A DNA stretch of 64,000 bases from Streptomyces sp. P3 (GTDB lineage Bacteria > Actinomycetota > Actinomycetes > Streptomycetales > Streptomycetaceae), in contig NZ_CP028369.1 in assembly GCF_003032475.1 (NCBI RefSeq), forward strand, positions 5,208,001-5,272,000. Reading direction: 5' to 3'. Below are positions 19,864 through 29,537 of the stretch, piece by piece; positions within the stretch are counted from its first letter, which is position 1; the number at the start of each line of letters is the position of its first letter. The notes beneath the pieces are model-generated. The model ran no database searches. It saw nothing but the letters and a program-made list of their open reading frames with translations, and was not told the DNA's origin. Both the position numbers and the translations under genes were made by a program.

Positions 19864-21501
19864 GTGCCCAGACGATCAGGCGGACGCCTCCTCCGCCTCC
19901 TCGCGGCGGCCGTGCTCACGGTCACCGCGTCCGTGACGGCTTCCGCGCACTCCACCGCCTCCGCCGCGCCCGGCAGCCCGGCGCTCACGCCGCCGCTGGG
20001 CTGGAACAGCTGGAACAGCTTCGGGTGCGGGATCACCGAGGCCCGCGTACGCGAGGCCGCCGACGCGATGGCGTCGTCGGGCATGCGGGACGCGGGCTAC
20101 CGGTACGTGGTGGTCGACGACTGCTGGTTCGACCCGCAGCGCGACGCGGCGGGAAACCTGCGGGCGAGCCCGTCGAAGTTCCCCGGTGGCATGAAGGCGC
20201 TCGGGGACTACATCCACGGCAAGGGTCTGAAGTTCGGCATCTACCAGGTACCGGGCGAACGGACCTGCGCGCAGTCCACCGGGGCCTACCCGGGCTCCAC
20301 CGGCAGCCGGGGGCACGAGGCCCGGGACGCCGCCACGTTCGCCTCGTGGGGAGTGGACTACCTCAAGTACGACTGGTGTTCCTCCAGCGGCACGTTGGAC
20401 GAGCAGGTCGCGCGGTTCACGGTCATGCGCGACGCCCTGCGCGCCACAGGGCGGCCCATCGTCTACAGCATCAACCCCAACAGCTTTCACGCCATCACCG
20501 GCGCGGCCCACGACTGGGGCCAGGTCGCCGACCTGTGGCGGACGACCGAGGACCTGCTCGACATCTGGCAGAACGGGAACACCAACAGCTATCCGATGGG
20601 CGTCGGCAACGTGCTGGACGTCACCGCGCCGCTGGCGGCCCAGTCCGGCCCGGGACACTGGAACGACCCCGACATGCTGGTCGTCGGCCGTCCCGGCCTG
20701 TCGCTGACCGAGTCCCGCTCGCACTTCGCCCTCTGGTCGCTGCTGGCGGCACCGCTCATGGCCGGCAACGACATCCGCACCATGTCGGCCGACGTGAGCG
20801 CGATCCTGCGCAATCCGCGACTGCTGGCGGTGAACCAGGACCGGCTGGGCGCGGGCGGGCGCCGGGTGCGCGACGACGGCAGCACCGAGGTGTTCGCCAA
20901 ACCCCTGTCCGACGGTTCGGTCACGGTGGGACTGTTCAACCGGGGAGGGGGCACGGCGACGATCACCACCACAGCGGGGCAGGCCGGTCTGTCGGGCGGG
21001 CCGTTCACCCTCACCGACCTGTGGACCGGGGGCACGTCGACCACGGCCGGGCAGATCTCGGCGAGCGTCCCCGCGCACGGCGTGGCCGTGTTCCGGGTCA
21101 GCGGTGGCAGTCCGACGGCCGCCACCACCTCGCGGCTGCGCGGCAACGGCTCCGGCCGCTGCGTGGACGCGGACGACTCCGCCGGGGCCGCGGTGCTCAT
21201 CCGGGACTGCCACACGGCCGCCGACCAGCTGTGGACCTCATGGGCGGGCGGCGAGATCCGCGTCTTCGGCGACAAGTGCCTGGACGCCTACAACCAGGGC
21301 ACCGTCAACGGCACCCGGGTCATCACCTGGCCCTGCAACGACCAGGACAACCAGAAATGGACCGTCGACTCCGACGGATCGGTGCGCAACGTCCACGCCG
21401 GGCTGTGCCTCGAGGCCGACCGGGCCGGCACTGCCGACGGCACCCCGCTCGTGCTGTGGAGCTGCAACGGCCAGGCCCACCAGAAGTGGAGCCGCGGGTG
21501 A
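19864..21501 (+). CDS. Secreted GH27 alpha-galactosidase with C-terminal ricin-type (CBM13) domain
   Basis: 545 residues; GTG start with GGAAAGG upstream. A Sec signal peptide (to about residue 35) is followed by the GH27 barrel: LTPPLGWNSWNSFGCGITEA, Asp85-Asp86 in VVVDDCW, nucleophile Asp170 in VDYLKYDWC and acid/base Asp270 in GHWNDPDMLVVG. A beta-sandwich domain follows, and residues about 420-545 are a ricin-type trefoil with QxW-like repeats (DQLWTSW, DNQKWTVD, AHQKWSRG). The paired aspartates favour alpha-galactosidase; some Streptomyces GH27 enzymes are beta-L-arabinopyranosidases, so that remains an alternative. It would remove terminal galactose from hemicellulose side chains. Divergent from the GH43 operon. 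Confidence 0.93.
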   Translation: MPRRSGGRLLRLLAAAVLTVTASVTASAHSTASAAPGSPALTPPLGWNSWNSFGCGITEARVREAADAMASSGMRDAGYRYVVVDDCWFDPQRDAAGNLRASPSKFPGGMKALGDYIHGKGLKFGIYQVPGERTCAQSTGAYPGSTGSRGHEARDAATFASWGVDYLKYDWCSSSGTLDEQVARFTVMRDALRATGRPIVYSINPNSFHAITGAAHDWGQVADLWRTTEDLLDIWQNGNTNSYPMGVGNVLDVTAPLAAQSGPGHWNDPDMLVVGRPGLSLTESRSHFALWSLLAAPLMAGNDIRTMSADVSAILRNPRLLAVNQDRLGAGGRRVRDDGSTEVFAKPLSDGSVTVGLFNRGGGTATITTTAGQAGLSGGPFTLTDLWTGGTSTTAGQISASVPAHGVAVFRVSGGSPTAATTSRLRGNGSGRCVDADDSAGAAVLIRDCHTAADQLWTSWAGGEIRVFGDKCLDAYNQGTVNGTRVITWPCNDQDNQKWTVDSDGSVRNVHAGLCLEADRAGTADGTPLVLWSCNGQAHQKWSRG

Positions 21502-21574
21502 GCGGCGCGCGGCTCCAAGAGGAGACTCCCACGATGAAGAGGGAGCGGCCCGGCGCGAACGGGTCGAATCCGTG

Positions 21575-21646
21575 CTTCAGGAACACGTCACCGACGCGCA
21601 GCGTCGCGCGTTCGGAACGGGCGACGACGACGGTGACCTCATCCAC
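21575..21646 (-). pseudogene. Fragment of an APH-family phosphotransferase gene (N-terminal remnant)
   Basis: Between the alpha-galactosidase and TROVE genes, a leftward frame reads VDEVTVVVARSERATLRVGD and then VFLK. From memory this is the conserved start of a common Streptomyces phosphotransferase of the aminoglycoside-phosphotransferase (APH) family. After VFLK the sequence becomes unrelated (HGFDPFAPGR) and the kinase motifs are absent. So only about 24 codons remain of a gene normally near 300 residues long, probably left by a deletion or rearrangement. Confidence 0.5.
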
Positions 21647-21690
21647 GGACCATCCGTGTCCGACGGTCGGTCGTCGGCGTCGCGGGTCTG

Positions 21691-23394
21691 TCACGTCTGA
21701 TCGCGGTCGACCGTGTCTCTCTCCCACGGCCACCGCGCGTCCCGGCCGGCTTCGATGAGCGGGATCAGCCGGAACGCGGCGTCGCTCAGGCCGCCGAAGG
21801 TGTGGCGATGCGGCCCGGCCGGGGCGTGGGCCGGGGCGTAGCCGGCCAGGTTCCAGGTGTAGACGGGGATGTGGAAGGGGACCTTCTGCAACGGGTTGGA
21901 CCACTGAGTCGCCCCGGTCTGTTCGTCGGTCACCAGGACCACCCGGTCGTGACGGTCGTAGTGCCGGTTGAGCGCCGCGGCCGTGTTGGTGCCGCCGAGG
22001 TCGTGGAAGCGGTCCAGGACGCGCAGTACCGGCTCACCCGGGGTGAGTTCGACGCGACGGCTGTCGGACCCGAACTCCACCAGGTCGGCCTGCTCGGCCC
22101 GCAGGGCCACCGCCGTACCGAAGACGGCCGCGGTGTCGGCCCGGTTGAGCTGGGTGTGCTCGCTGGGCAGGTCGAACATCGAGCCCGACCGGTCCACCAG
22201 GACCAGCGTGCGGCCGGTCAGTTCGGGGACGTTGGCGAGGGAGTGCCCGAGGGCTGCCTCCAGAGCGTCCTCCCAGCGGCGGGAAGGCGTGTTGCGGTGG
22301 GCGGCCAGATAGCGGAACGGGAACTGACGCGAGCGGCGCACCTCGTCCGGGTCGGAGATCCGCGCGGCCACCTCGGCGGCGACCTCGTCGCTCACGCCGG
22401 CCAGGTCGAGGTTGCGCAGGTTGCGCACGAGGGCCATCGCCCCCATCGAGGGGACCAGGGCCTTCCACACCGCCGCGTCGAGCGGCCCCTGCAGCCAGCC
22501 CGCCACCGACTCCCAGGTCATCCCGGCCGCGACCAGCCGCTCTGCGCCGCCCGGCGCGGTCACCAGGGCACGCCGATCCCCGACCGGCACGGTCATCAGC
22601 TCACGGTGTGCGGCGAGCAGCGTCTGACCGGGCGGGGGAACGGCACGGTCGGGGCGGTGGCGGCGGTCGATCGCGTAGCCGAACAGGTCGCCCTGCCAAG
22701 GACGTCGCGGGTCGGGAGTGGGGTGGGTGAGTTCGATGACGTCGCCGAAGCGGTAGGCGCGCGAGGCGGTGTCGTACTTGAGGAGCGCGCGCCCGGTGTA
22801 GAGACGTCGCACGGCGTCGGCGATCCCGCGCTTCAGTGGCTGAGGGAGTCCCCGCCCGTGCCGCGCTGTCCAGTACGCCAGCAACTCGCCTGGCTCGTCC
22901 GCCCGTTGAAGCACGGCGGCCACGGCCTGCCGTGAGTGACCGACGGCCCCCGCGTCCAGCCTGGCCCGCACGAACTCGGCCGCGCCCACGAGGGAGGCGG
23001 TGCGCATGTGGGCCTCGGTGCGCAGCCAGCCCAGCAGGCCCAGAGTCCACTCGGGGTCGCTCACGGCGAGCGCGCGCACCAGTTGCTCGTAGCGCTCGTC
23101 GCGAGCGACGGCGTCCTCGTAGAAGCTGTGGTGGCCGACCATGTGGGACATGGCCAGCAGGAAGAGTTCCGCCTTCGGGGTGCGGGCGTAGCCGGCGCCG
23201 CCCTGGTGGGTGCGGTTGTGCGGCCGGAGGGCGGCCGGATGCCGCGGGGTGCGTGTGGTGGCGGACGGCGGGAGCAGCCACCGGCCGTGGGTGGAGAGCG
23301 ACGACGTCGCTCCGCCTGCGGTCAGTCCCGGTATTTCGGCCTGGATCTCGTTCCTGGCTTCGGACTTGGCCCGCTGACGGTTGAAATGGGGCAT
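21691..23394 (-). CDS. TROVE/von Willebrand A domain RNA-binding protein (Ro60/Rsr-like)
   Basis: 567 residues; ATG at 23394 with AAGGGA 8 bases upstream. Residues about 55-370 form the HEAT-repeat-like TROVE ring (TPKAELFLLAMSHMVGHHSF; LLGWLRTEAHMRTASLVGAA), which in Ro60 binds single-stranded RNA ends in the central hole and Y RNA on its surface. Residues about 395-540 are a vWA domain with an intact metal site (VDRSGSM, Asp401-Ser403-Ser405; LGGTNTAAAL; VLVTDEQTG). Bacterial homologues such as Rsr work with Y RNAs and exoribonucleases in RNA maturation, decay or stress survival. No RtcB or PNPase gene is adjacent. A long inverted repeat in its leader (23434-23519) is a candidate partner RNA. 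Its presence within a glycosidase island is unexpected. Confidence 0.93.
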   Translation of the reverse strand: MPHFNRQRAKSEARNEIQAEIPGLTAGGATSSLSTHGRWLLPPSATTRTPRHPAALRPHNRTHQGGAGYARTPKAELFLLAMSHMVGHHSFYEDAVARDERYEQLVRALAVSDPEWTLGLLGWLRTEAHMRTASLVGAAEFVRARLDAGAVGHSRQAVAAVLQRADEPGELLAYWTARHGRGLPQPLKRGIADAVRRLYTGRALLKYDTASRAYRFGDVIELTHPTPDPRRPWQGDLFGYAIDRRHRPDRAVPPPGQTLLAAHRELMTVPVGDRRALVTAPGGAERLVAAGMTWESVAGWLQGPLDAAVWKALVPSMGAMALVRNLRNLDLAGVSDEVAAEVAARISDPDEVRRSRQFPFRYLAAHRNTPSRRWEDALEAALGHSLANVPELTGRTLVLVDRSGSMFDLPSEHTQLNRADTAAVFGTAVALRAEQADLVEFGSDSRRVELTPGEPVLRVLDRFHDLGGTNTAAALNRHYDRHDRVVLVTDEQTGATQWSNPLQKVPFHIPVYTWNLAGYAPAHAPAGPHRHTFGGLSDAAFRLIPLIEAGRDARWPWERDTVDRDQT

Positions 23395-23433
23395 GCAGAA
23401 GGTCCCTTGGGAGACGTTCCTGAAAGAAGGAGA

Positions 23434-23519
23434 GACGCCTTCCGAGATCAGTAGTGGCACCGGGTTGGTGTTGCGCGTCAGATATGAAGTAACCGGGGCA
23501 CAGCGCATCGGAAGGCGTC
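23434..23519 (-). ncRNA. Candidate Y-RNA-like structured RNA upstream of TROVE gene
   Basis: Read leftward, GACGCCTTCCGA (23519-23508) and TCGGAAGGCGTC (23445-23434) form a perfect 12-bp stem enclosing 62 nt that can fold further (GGTT with AACC, CCGG with CCGG). A -10-like TAGCGT (23533-23528) would start transcription almost exactly at the 5' arm. The 3' arm runs into a pyrimidine tract (TCTCCTTCTTTC). Y RNAs have just this form: ends paired in a long stem, internal loop, U-rich tail, gene next to the Ro homologue. The TTCCGA in the 5' arm recalls the conserved GTCCGA of animal Y RNAs, which may be chance. Alternative: a structured 5' leader controlling the TROVE mRNA. The 23395-23754 gap holds no gene. 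Confidence 0.45.
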
Positions 23520-23680
23520 GAACATGCACGCTAGCCGGTGCGGTGAGTGGGCGCACGCGAATTAACGAGCACCCCGCTGACCGGCGGCCGGCGGGTCGAC
23601 TCGCCGGCCGCCGGCCGCCGGGAAGGCCGGCCCGTGAACGCGTCTCCCCGTGCTGCACGTTCCGCCGTGAGACCTCTTTT

Positions 23681-23721
23681 CGCCGGGGCGGGCTCGGCCT
23701 TCCGCCGAGCCCGCCCCGGCG
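23681..23721. terminator. Very strong bidirectional hairpin terminator
   Basis: Perfect 18-bp stem (left arm 23681-23698, right arm 23704-23721; core GGGGCGGGCTCGGC) with a 5-nt loop, 34 bases past the CBM13-GH62 stop. It isolates that transcript from the TROVE promoter region. Confidence 0.85.
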
Positions 23722-23754
23722 GTTTCCTGTCGGAGCCGGACCGGTGCCCCGCCG

Positions 23755-25224
23755 TCAGCGCTGCAGTGTCAGCAGACCCGGACGGTAGGGCAGGAGGCCG
23801 TAGTCGCCGCCGGAGTTGGGGCTGCGCCCCTGATAGAGCAGTTGCAGGTGGCAGGGATCGACGGTCATGGTCTGGTCGGGGCCGGTGCGGATCAGTTCGC
23901 CGTGGCTGATGTCGTTGGTCCATGTGGCGCCACTGTTGACCTGGCCGGCGAAAGGATTGCTCTCGGTCGAGGCCTGGGGGGTCCATGAGCCGTTCAGACT
24001 GGTGGCCGTGAACGAGCGGAAGTAGCGGCGGCCCTGCGCACCGATCGCCTCGACGATCATGAGGTAGCGGTTCTGGCCCTGCAGCTTGTAGACCTGCGGG
24101 GCTTCGAACAGGTTGTTCGTCGTATCGCTCATGACCACTGTCGAGGTCGCGCCGAAGCTGCCCGGGAAGTTCCCGATCGGCATACCGGCCCGGTAGATCT
24201 TGCCGTTGTCACCGGCGAAGAACAGGTACATGTTCGTTCCGTCACCGATGAGCGTCTGGTCGATCGGTCCTGTTCCGGGGCCGGAGATGCTTCCGGAGAA
24301 GAGCACCTGCTGGGCTGACCAGCCATTCGGGTTGGTGGGGTCGCTCGACGTCCGGTAGGAGAACGCGGTCCCGCCCCACTGGTAGGCGAGCACCCAGATG
24401 TTCTTCGGCGCGAAGTAGAGGAGCGTGGGCGCCACGGTGGAAGTCGGCATCCCGTTCTGGCCGGCCGAAGCCATGTCCGACCAGTTGGTGAACAGGCCGA
24501 AGTTCATCGAGCCCCAACGCGTCCCCGTGTCGTGCGTCGTCGCATAGACGAGTTGCCTGCCGTTGTAGGGGACGACGGTGAAGTCCTTGAGTGAGACCCA
24601 CCCCGGCCTGGGCTGAGCCAGCGCGCCCGTCGACGTCCAGCGGTACGTCGAGGGAAGAGCGCACGAGCCGGGGTCGTCCGCGCCGACCTTGACGAGCTGC
24701 CACTGCTGGTTGGCGCCGCCCCAGTCGTCGTACTGGACGACGTTCGCGTTGTCGGCGGTGGAGGCTCCCTGTACTTCGAGGGCCTTGTCGCTGTGGCGCG
24801 CGATCAACCTCACGTAGCCGTCAGGGCTGTCGGCCAGCCGCCACTGCTGGTTGGTGGCGTTCTGGTCCGCCCACTGGACGATCGCGCCCCCGTTCGCGGT
24901 GGACCGGTTCTGGACGTCCAGGACCTTGCCCGAGTGGCGGGACACGATGCGGTAGTAGCCGCCCCCGGAATCGACGAACCGCCACTGCTGCTGGTTCTGA
25001 TCGTTCCTGGTCCACTGGGTGATGCGGGCGCCGTCGCCGGTCGCCATGTTGTAGACGTCCAGGGCCTTGCCGCTGTTGCGGTTGATCAGCACGTACGAGG
25101 CGTTGGGGTCCACCGTCGCCGCGTCGGCCGGCTGGGCGCCGAGGAAGCCGGCCACGAACAACAAGGGTGCGAGGACGGCGAGTAACCGTTTCAGACGGAC
25201 CGGGGACGGGGGGCGAAGCCACAT
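23755..25224 (-). CDS. Secreted CBM13 - GH62 alpha-L-arabinofuranosidase
   Basis: 489 residues; ATG at 25224 with GGAGG 8 bases upstream. A Sec signal peptide ends near residue 35 (ADA-AT). Residues about 40-180 are a ricin-type trefoil (three NxGKxLDV / QQW repeats: [27 protein letters not shown]). Residues about 187-489 are GH62, with the base Asp in [14 protein letters not shown], the modulator Asp in [11 protein letters not shown] and the acid Glu in [18 protein letters not shown]. It releases arabinofuranose from arabinoxylan. The lectin module is nearly the same as that of the esterase at 27371-28756, a clear case of module sharing. It is divergent from xlnA across a 684-bp control region. 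Confidence 0.95.
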   Translation of the reverse strand: MWLRPPSPVRLKRLLAVLAPLLFVAGFLGAQPADAATVDPNASYVLINRNSGKALDVYNMATGDGARITQWTRNDQNQQQWRFVDSGGGYYRIVSRHSGKVLDVQNRSTANGGAIVQWADQNATNQQWRLADSPDGYVRLIARHSDKALEVQGASTADNANVVQYDDWGGANQQWQLVKVGADDPGSCALPSTYRWTSTGALAQPRPGWVSLKDFTVVPYNGRQLVYATTHDTGTRWGSMNFGLFTNWSDMASAGQNGMPTSTVAPTLLYFAPKNIWVLAYQWGGTAFSYRTSSDPTNPNGWSAQQVLFSGSISGPGTGPIDQTLIGDGTNMYLFFAGDNGKIYRAGMPIGNFPGSFGATSTVVMSDTTNNLFEAPQVYKLQGQNRYLMIVEAIGAQGRRYFRSFTATSLNGSWTPQASTESNPFAGQVNSGATWTNDISHGELIRTGPDQTMTVDPCHLQLLYQGRSPNSGGDYGLLPYRPGLLTLQR

Positions 25225-25336
25225 GCGGAGGGCCTCCTTCGGGGAGCGGGGGAGAGGTGCTCCGTGACGCGGTGGTCACAGTGGTCGGCGGCCCCGGTGG
25301 GCCGCGGAGCGGACGTGCCGGGAGGAGAGGAGCAAG

Positions 25337-25406
25337 CTCGAAACATTTCGAGGAATTCCCGGAAGCTTTGACGCCACAAGCTAGGAATGCAGGGCTCTCC
25401 GGTCAA
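25337..25406 (-). promoter_or_regulatory. CBM13-GH62 promoter with downstream operator-like repeat
   Basis: Minus strand: -35 TTGACC (25401-25406), 17 bases, -10 TAGCTT (25378-25383). The inverted repeat CTCGAAATGTTTCGAG (25337-25352; arms of 7 bp, 2-nt centre) starts 31 nt after the first -10 base, where a bound repressor would block the polymerase leaving the promoter. Confidence 0.65.
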
Positions 25407-25527
25407 GGCCTTTCGCCGATCTGTCCACAAACAGCGCCTCCGTTTCGGGCCTGACGGGCTGTCGTGCCGACGGAAACGCTGCGGAGGGCGCCGTGCGGCG
25501 GGCCTGTCCGGCGCCCCGGGATTCCGC

Positions 25528-25638
25528 AAGTTTCGAGCAAGAAACGGAAACTTTTTCTGCGGTGAGTATTGACGATGCATCGTCAATACCTCAATCATTC
25601 CCTGCCTGAGGAACCGGTCGCAGTTCGAGATGTCGAAC
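25528..25638 (+). promoter_or_regulatory. xlnA promoter region with three inverted repeats
   Basis: -35 TTGACG (25569-25574), 17 bases, -10 CAATCA (25592-25597). Upstream lies AAGTTTC/GAAACTT with a 12-nt spacer (25528-25553). A 24-bp palindrome covers -35 and spacer (25566-25589). GTTCGAGATGTCGAAC (25623-25638) starts 31 nt after the first -10 base and differs by one base from the plus-strand reading of the GH43 repeat at 19491-19506. The leader to the ATG at 25909 is about 300 nt with a 7-bp hairpin at 25829-25851. No gene is seen in 25225-25908. Confidence 0.65.
25566..25589. repeat. Perfect 24-bp palindrome over the xlnA promoter
   Basis: Each half reads GTATTGACGATG on its own strand (25566-25577 and its complement 25578-25589). 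It contains the -35 TTGACG and most of the spacer, and by symmetry carries a second TTGACG on the opposite strand. It is an ideal site for a dimeric regulator that masks the promoter. Confidence 0.8.
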
Positions 25639-25809
25639 GCACTCAGGTGCGGCACGGCAGATCAACCACCAGCTCCACGACAGATCCGCGCGCCAAAGCC
25701 TGCGCCACCCCCGTCGCGTTCCGCCCGCCGTACGTCACCCCGACGGCCGACCGGGTGCCGTCCGTGCCGGTTGAGATCGTCCCGGTCCCATGTCCGTGGT
25801 GTGCGGTGA

Positions 25810-27339
<1,530 letters not shown>

Positions 27340-27370
27340 TGGGATCCGACACGGACGAAAGGGTGAATCG

Positions 27371-28756
27371 ATGAGGACCTACGGTGTGGTCTCGCCCGCC
27401 CCTCCGCAAAGGCGTCGCTGGTGGTCCCGGGTCGCCGCCCTGGTGGCGGCGGCGCTCGCGATCGGCATGCTCGCCGTGGTGAATCCGGCGCCCGCCGAGG
27501 CGGCGACCGTGGACACCAACGCCTGGTACGTCCTGGTCAACCGCAACAGCGGCAAGGCGCTGGACGTCAACGGCGCGCCCACCGCCGACGGCGCGCGGGT
27601 CAGCCAGTGGACGCGCAACGACGCAGCCGACCAGCAGTGGCAGTTCGTGGACTCCGGCGGCGGCTTCTACCGGCTCAAGGCGCGGCATTCGGGCAAGGTT
27701 CTCGACGTGGCCGGAGCCTCGAGCGCCGACGGTGCCGCGATCCAGCAGTGGACCGACCACAACGGGGCCAACCAGCAGTTCCGCCTGGCCGACTCCGACG
27801 CGGGCCACATCCGGCTGATCAACCGCGCAAGCAGCAAGGCGGTGGAGGTTCAGGGCGCCTCGACGGCCGACGGAGGCAACGTCGTCCAGTACGCCGACTG
27901 GGGCGGCGCCAATCAGCAGTGGCAGATGATCAAGCTGTCGTCCGATGGCGGTGGCGGTGGCGGTGGCGGCGCATGCGGCAGCGCCCCGACCCTGGCGAGT
28001 GGTACGCACACGATCCAGAGCGGCGGCAAGACCCGCAGCTTCATCCTCAGGGTCCCCGCCAACTACGACAACGGCCACCGCTACCGACTGATCTTCGCGT
28101 TCCACTGGCGGGGCGGAACCGCCGGCGACGTCGCCTCGGGCGGCACCAGCGGGAACGCCTGGTCCTATTACGGCCAGCAGGAACAGTCGAACAACACCGC
28201 GATCCTCGTCGCCCCGCAGGGCCTCGGCAACGGCTGGGCCAATGCGGGCGGTGAGGACGTCACCTTCGTCGACGACATGATCCGGCGCATCGAGGGCGGG
28301 CTCTGCGTCAACCCGGCACAGCGTTTCGCCACGGGATTCAGCTGGGGCGGCGGCATGAGCTACTCCCTCGCCTGCAGCCGGGCGAACGTCTTCAGGGCCG
28401 TCGCGGTCTTCTCCGGCGCCGAGATCAGCGGGTGCGGCGGCGGGACCCAGCCCATCGCCTACTTCGGAATCCACGGCGTCAGCGACTCCGTCCTCAACAT
28501 CGCGCAAGGACGGTCCCTGCGCGACAGGTTCGTCCGCAACAACGGCTGCACCCCCCAGAGCCCGCGCGAGCCCGCGCCGGGCAGCCGGACGCACATCACC
28601 ACCGCCTACTCGGGCTGCCGTGCCGGCTGCCCGGTCCAGTGGGCCGCGTTCGACGGAGGCCACATACCCGGTCCGGTCGACGGCTCCTCCGGCGAAAGCG
28701 GCGTCACCACCTGGACCAAGGCAGAGATCTGGAGGTTCTTCACACAGTTCCAGTGA
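27371..28756 (+). CDS. Secreted CBM13 - CE1-like esterase (feruloyl or acetyl xylan esterase)
   Basis: 461 residues; ATG preceded by AAAGGGTGA. Signal peptide to about residue 45 (AEA-AT). Residues about 47-190 are a ricin-type trefoil almost identical in plan to that of the GH62 enzyme at 23755-25224, then a run of eight glycines as linker. Residues about 203-461 are an alpha/beta-hydrolase of the CE1/LpqC poly-3-hydroxybutyrate-depolymerase-like group, with Ser324 in ATGFSWGGGMS, a likely Asp372 in GIHGVSDSV and His431 in FDGGHIPGP. Several cysteine pairs suggest disulfides. In this setting release of ferulic acid or acetate from xylan is most likely. Co-transcribed with xlnA and ended by the hairpin at 28775-28807. 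Confidence 0.9.
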   Translation: MRTYGVVSPAPPQRRRWWSRVAALVAAALAIGMLAVVNPAPAEAATVDTNAWYVLVNRNSGKALDVNGAPTADGARVSQWTRNDAADQQWQFVDSGGGFYRLKARHSGKVLDVAGASSADGAAIQQWTDHNGANQQFRLADSDAGHIRLINRASSKAVEVQGASTADGGNVVQYADWGGANQQWQMIKLSSDGGGGGGGGACGSAPTLASGTHTIQSGGKTRSFILRVPANYDNGHRYRLIFAFHWRGGTAGDVASGGTSGNAWSYYGQQEQSNNTAILVAPQGLGNGWANAGGEDVTFVDDMIRRIEGGLCVNPAQRFATGFSWGGGMSYSLACSRANVFRAVAVFSGAEISGCGGGTQPIAYFGIHGVSDSVLNIAQGRSLRDRFVRNNGCTPQSPREPAPGSRTHITTAYSGCRAGCPVQWAAFDGGHIPGPVDGSSGESGVTTWTKAEIWRFFTQFQ

Positions 28757-28774
28757 CACGTCCGCACGCACCAC

Positions 28775-28807
28775 GCAGTGGAGCCGGGATCCTCCCGGCT
28801 CCACTGC
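28775..28807 (+). terminator. Strong hairpin terminator of xlnA-esterase operon
   Basis: Perfect 15-bp stem (GCAGTGGAGCCGGGA and its complement) with a 3-nt loop, 18 bases after the esterase stop. The rest of 28757-29078 contains no gene and presumably the panD promoter, for which I see no clear consensus. Confidence 0.85.
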
Positions 28808-29078
28808 GGTCTTGACGATTCCTCGACGAGAGGATGCGGTGCAGCCAGCAGGTTCCAACCGGGAGCCGTCCACGTCGGTGGCTGCCCCGCACGGCTGATG
28901 CGCGGGTCGGCCGAGCGATATCCCGCACAGGACCACGGCGGGAACGGGCGGGCAGGGAGCCTTCTCGTCAGAGCACGGCGATGTTCCTCACAATCTTCTG
29001 GTCCGACGCGCGTTGTACAGTGACGAACGCCCTTGACCTGCAGAAAGCAGGCAGGGAGCCGTCCTCCAGGAGTTGAAA

Positions 29079-29498
29079 ATGCTGCGTACCATGTTCAAGT
29101 CCAAGATCCACCGTGCCACCGTCACCCAGGCCGACCTGCACTACGTGGGATCGGTGACCATCGACGCCGACCTGTTGGACGCCGCCGATCTGCTGCCGGG
29201 CGAGCTCGTGCACATCGTCGACATCGACAACGGGGCGCGGCTGGAGACGTACGTCATCGAAGGGGAGCGCGGCTCCGGTGTCGTCGGCATCAACGGCGCC
29301 GCCGCGCATCTCGTGCACCCCGGAGACCTGGTGATCATCATCAGTTACGCTCAGGTGACCGACGTCGAGGCGCGGGCGCTGGAGCCACGGATCGTGCACG
29401 TGGACCGCGACAACCGGATCGTGGCCCTGGGAGCCGACCCGTCGGAGCCGGTACCGGGCACCGACCAGGAGCGCAGCCCGCACGCGGTGTCGGTCTGA
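29079..29498 (+). CDS. panD: Aspartate 1-decarboxylase
   Basis: 139 residues from the ATG at 29079, with AGGAG 6 bases upstream; a TTG two codons earlier is less likely. The self-processing site Gly24-Ser25 (HYVGSVTID) yields the pyruvoyl cofactor. Other family marks are [36 protein letters not shown] and [20 protein letters not shown]. The enzyme makes beta-alanine from aspartate for pantothenate and coenzyme A synthesis in the cytosol. The tail after about residue 120 is longer than in E. coli, as is common in actinobacteria. A GNAT-like gene follows 39 bases downstream and may be co-transcribed. The classic PanZ activator is also a GNAT protein, but this neighbour is of a different, shorter type. 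Confidence 0.97.
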   Translation: MLRTMFKSKIHRATVTQADLHYVGSVTIDADLLDAADLLPGELVHIVDIDNGARLETYVIEGERGSGVVGINGAAAHLVHPGDLVIIISYAQVTDVEARALEPRIVHVDRDNRIVALGADPSEPVPGTDQERSPHAVSV

Positions 29499-29537
29499 CC
29501 GAAGCAGTCAGCGCAGTCACCGCACCGGGAGTGCTCC

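Noticed and set aside
21540..21580. GGGTCGAATCC resembling a tRNA T-loop, considered as part of a tRNA or YrlA-type tRNA-like Y RNA
   Set aside because: No matching acceptor, D or anticodon arms; the stem is only 4 bp; the bases are better explained by the phosphotransferase remnant on the other strand.
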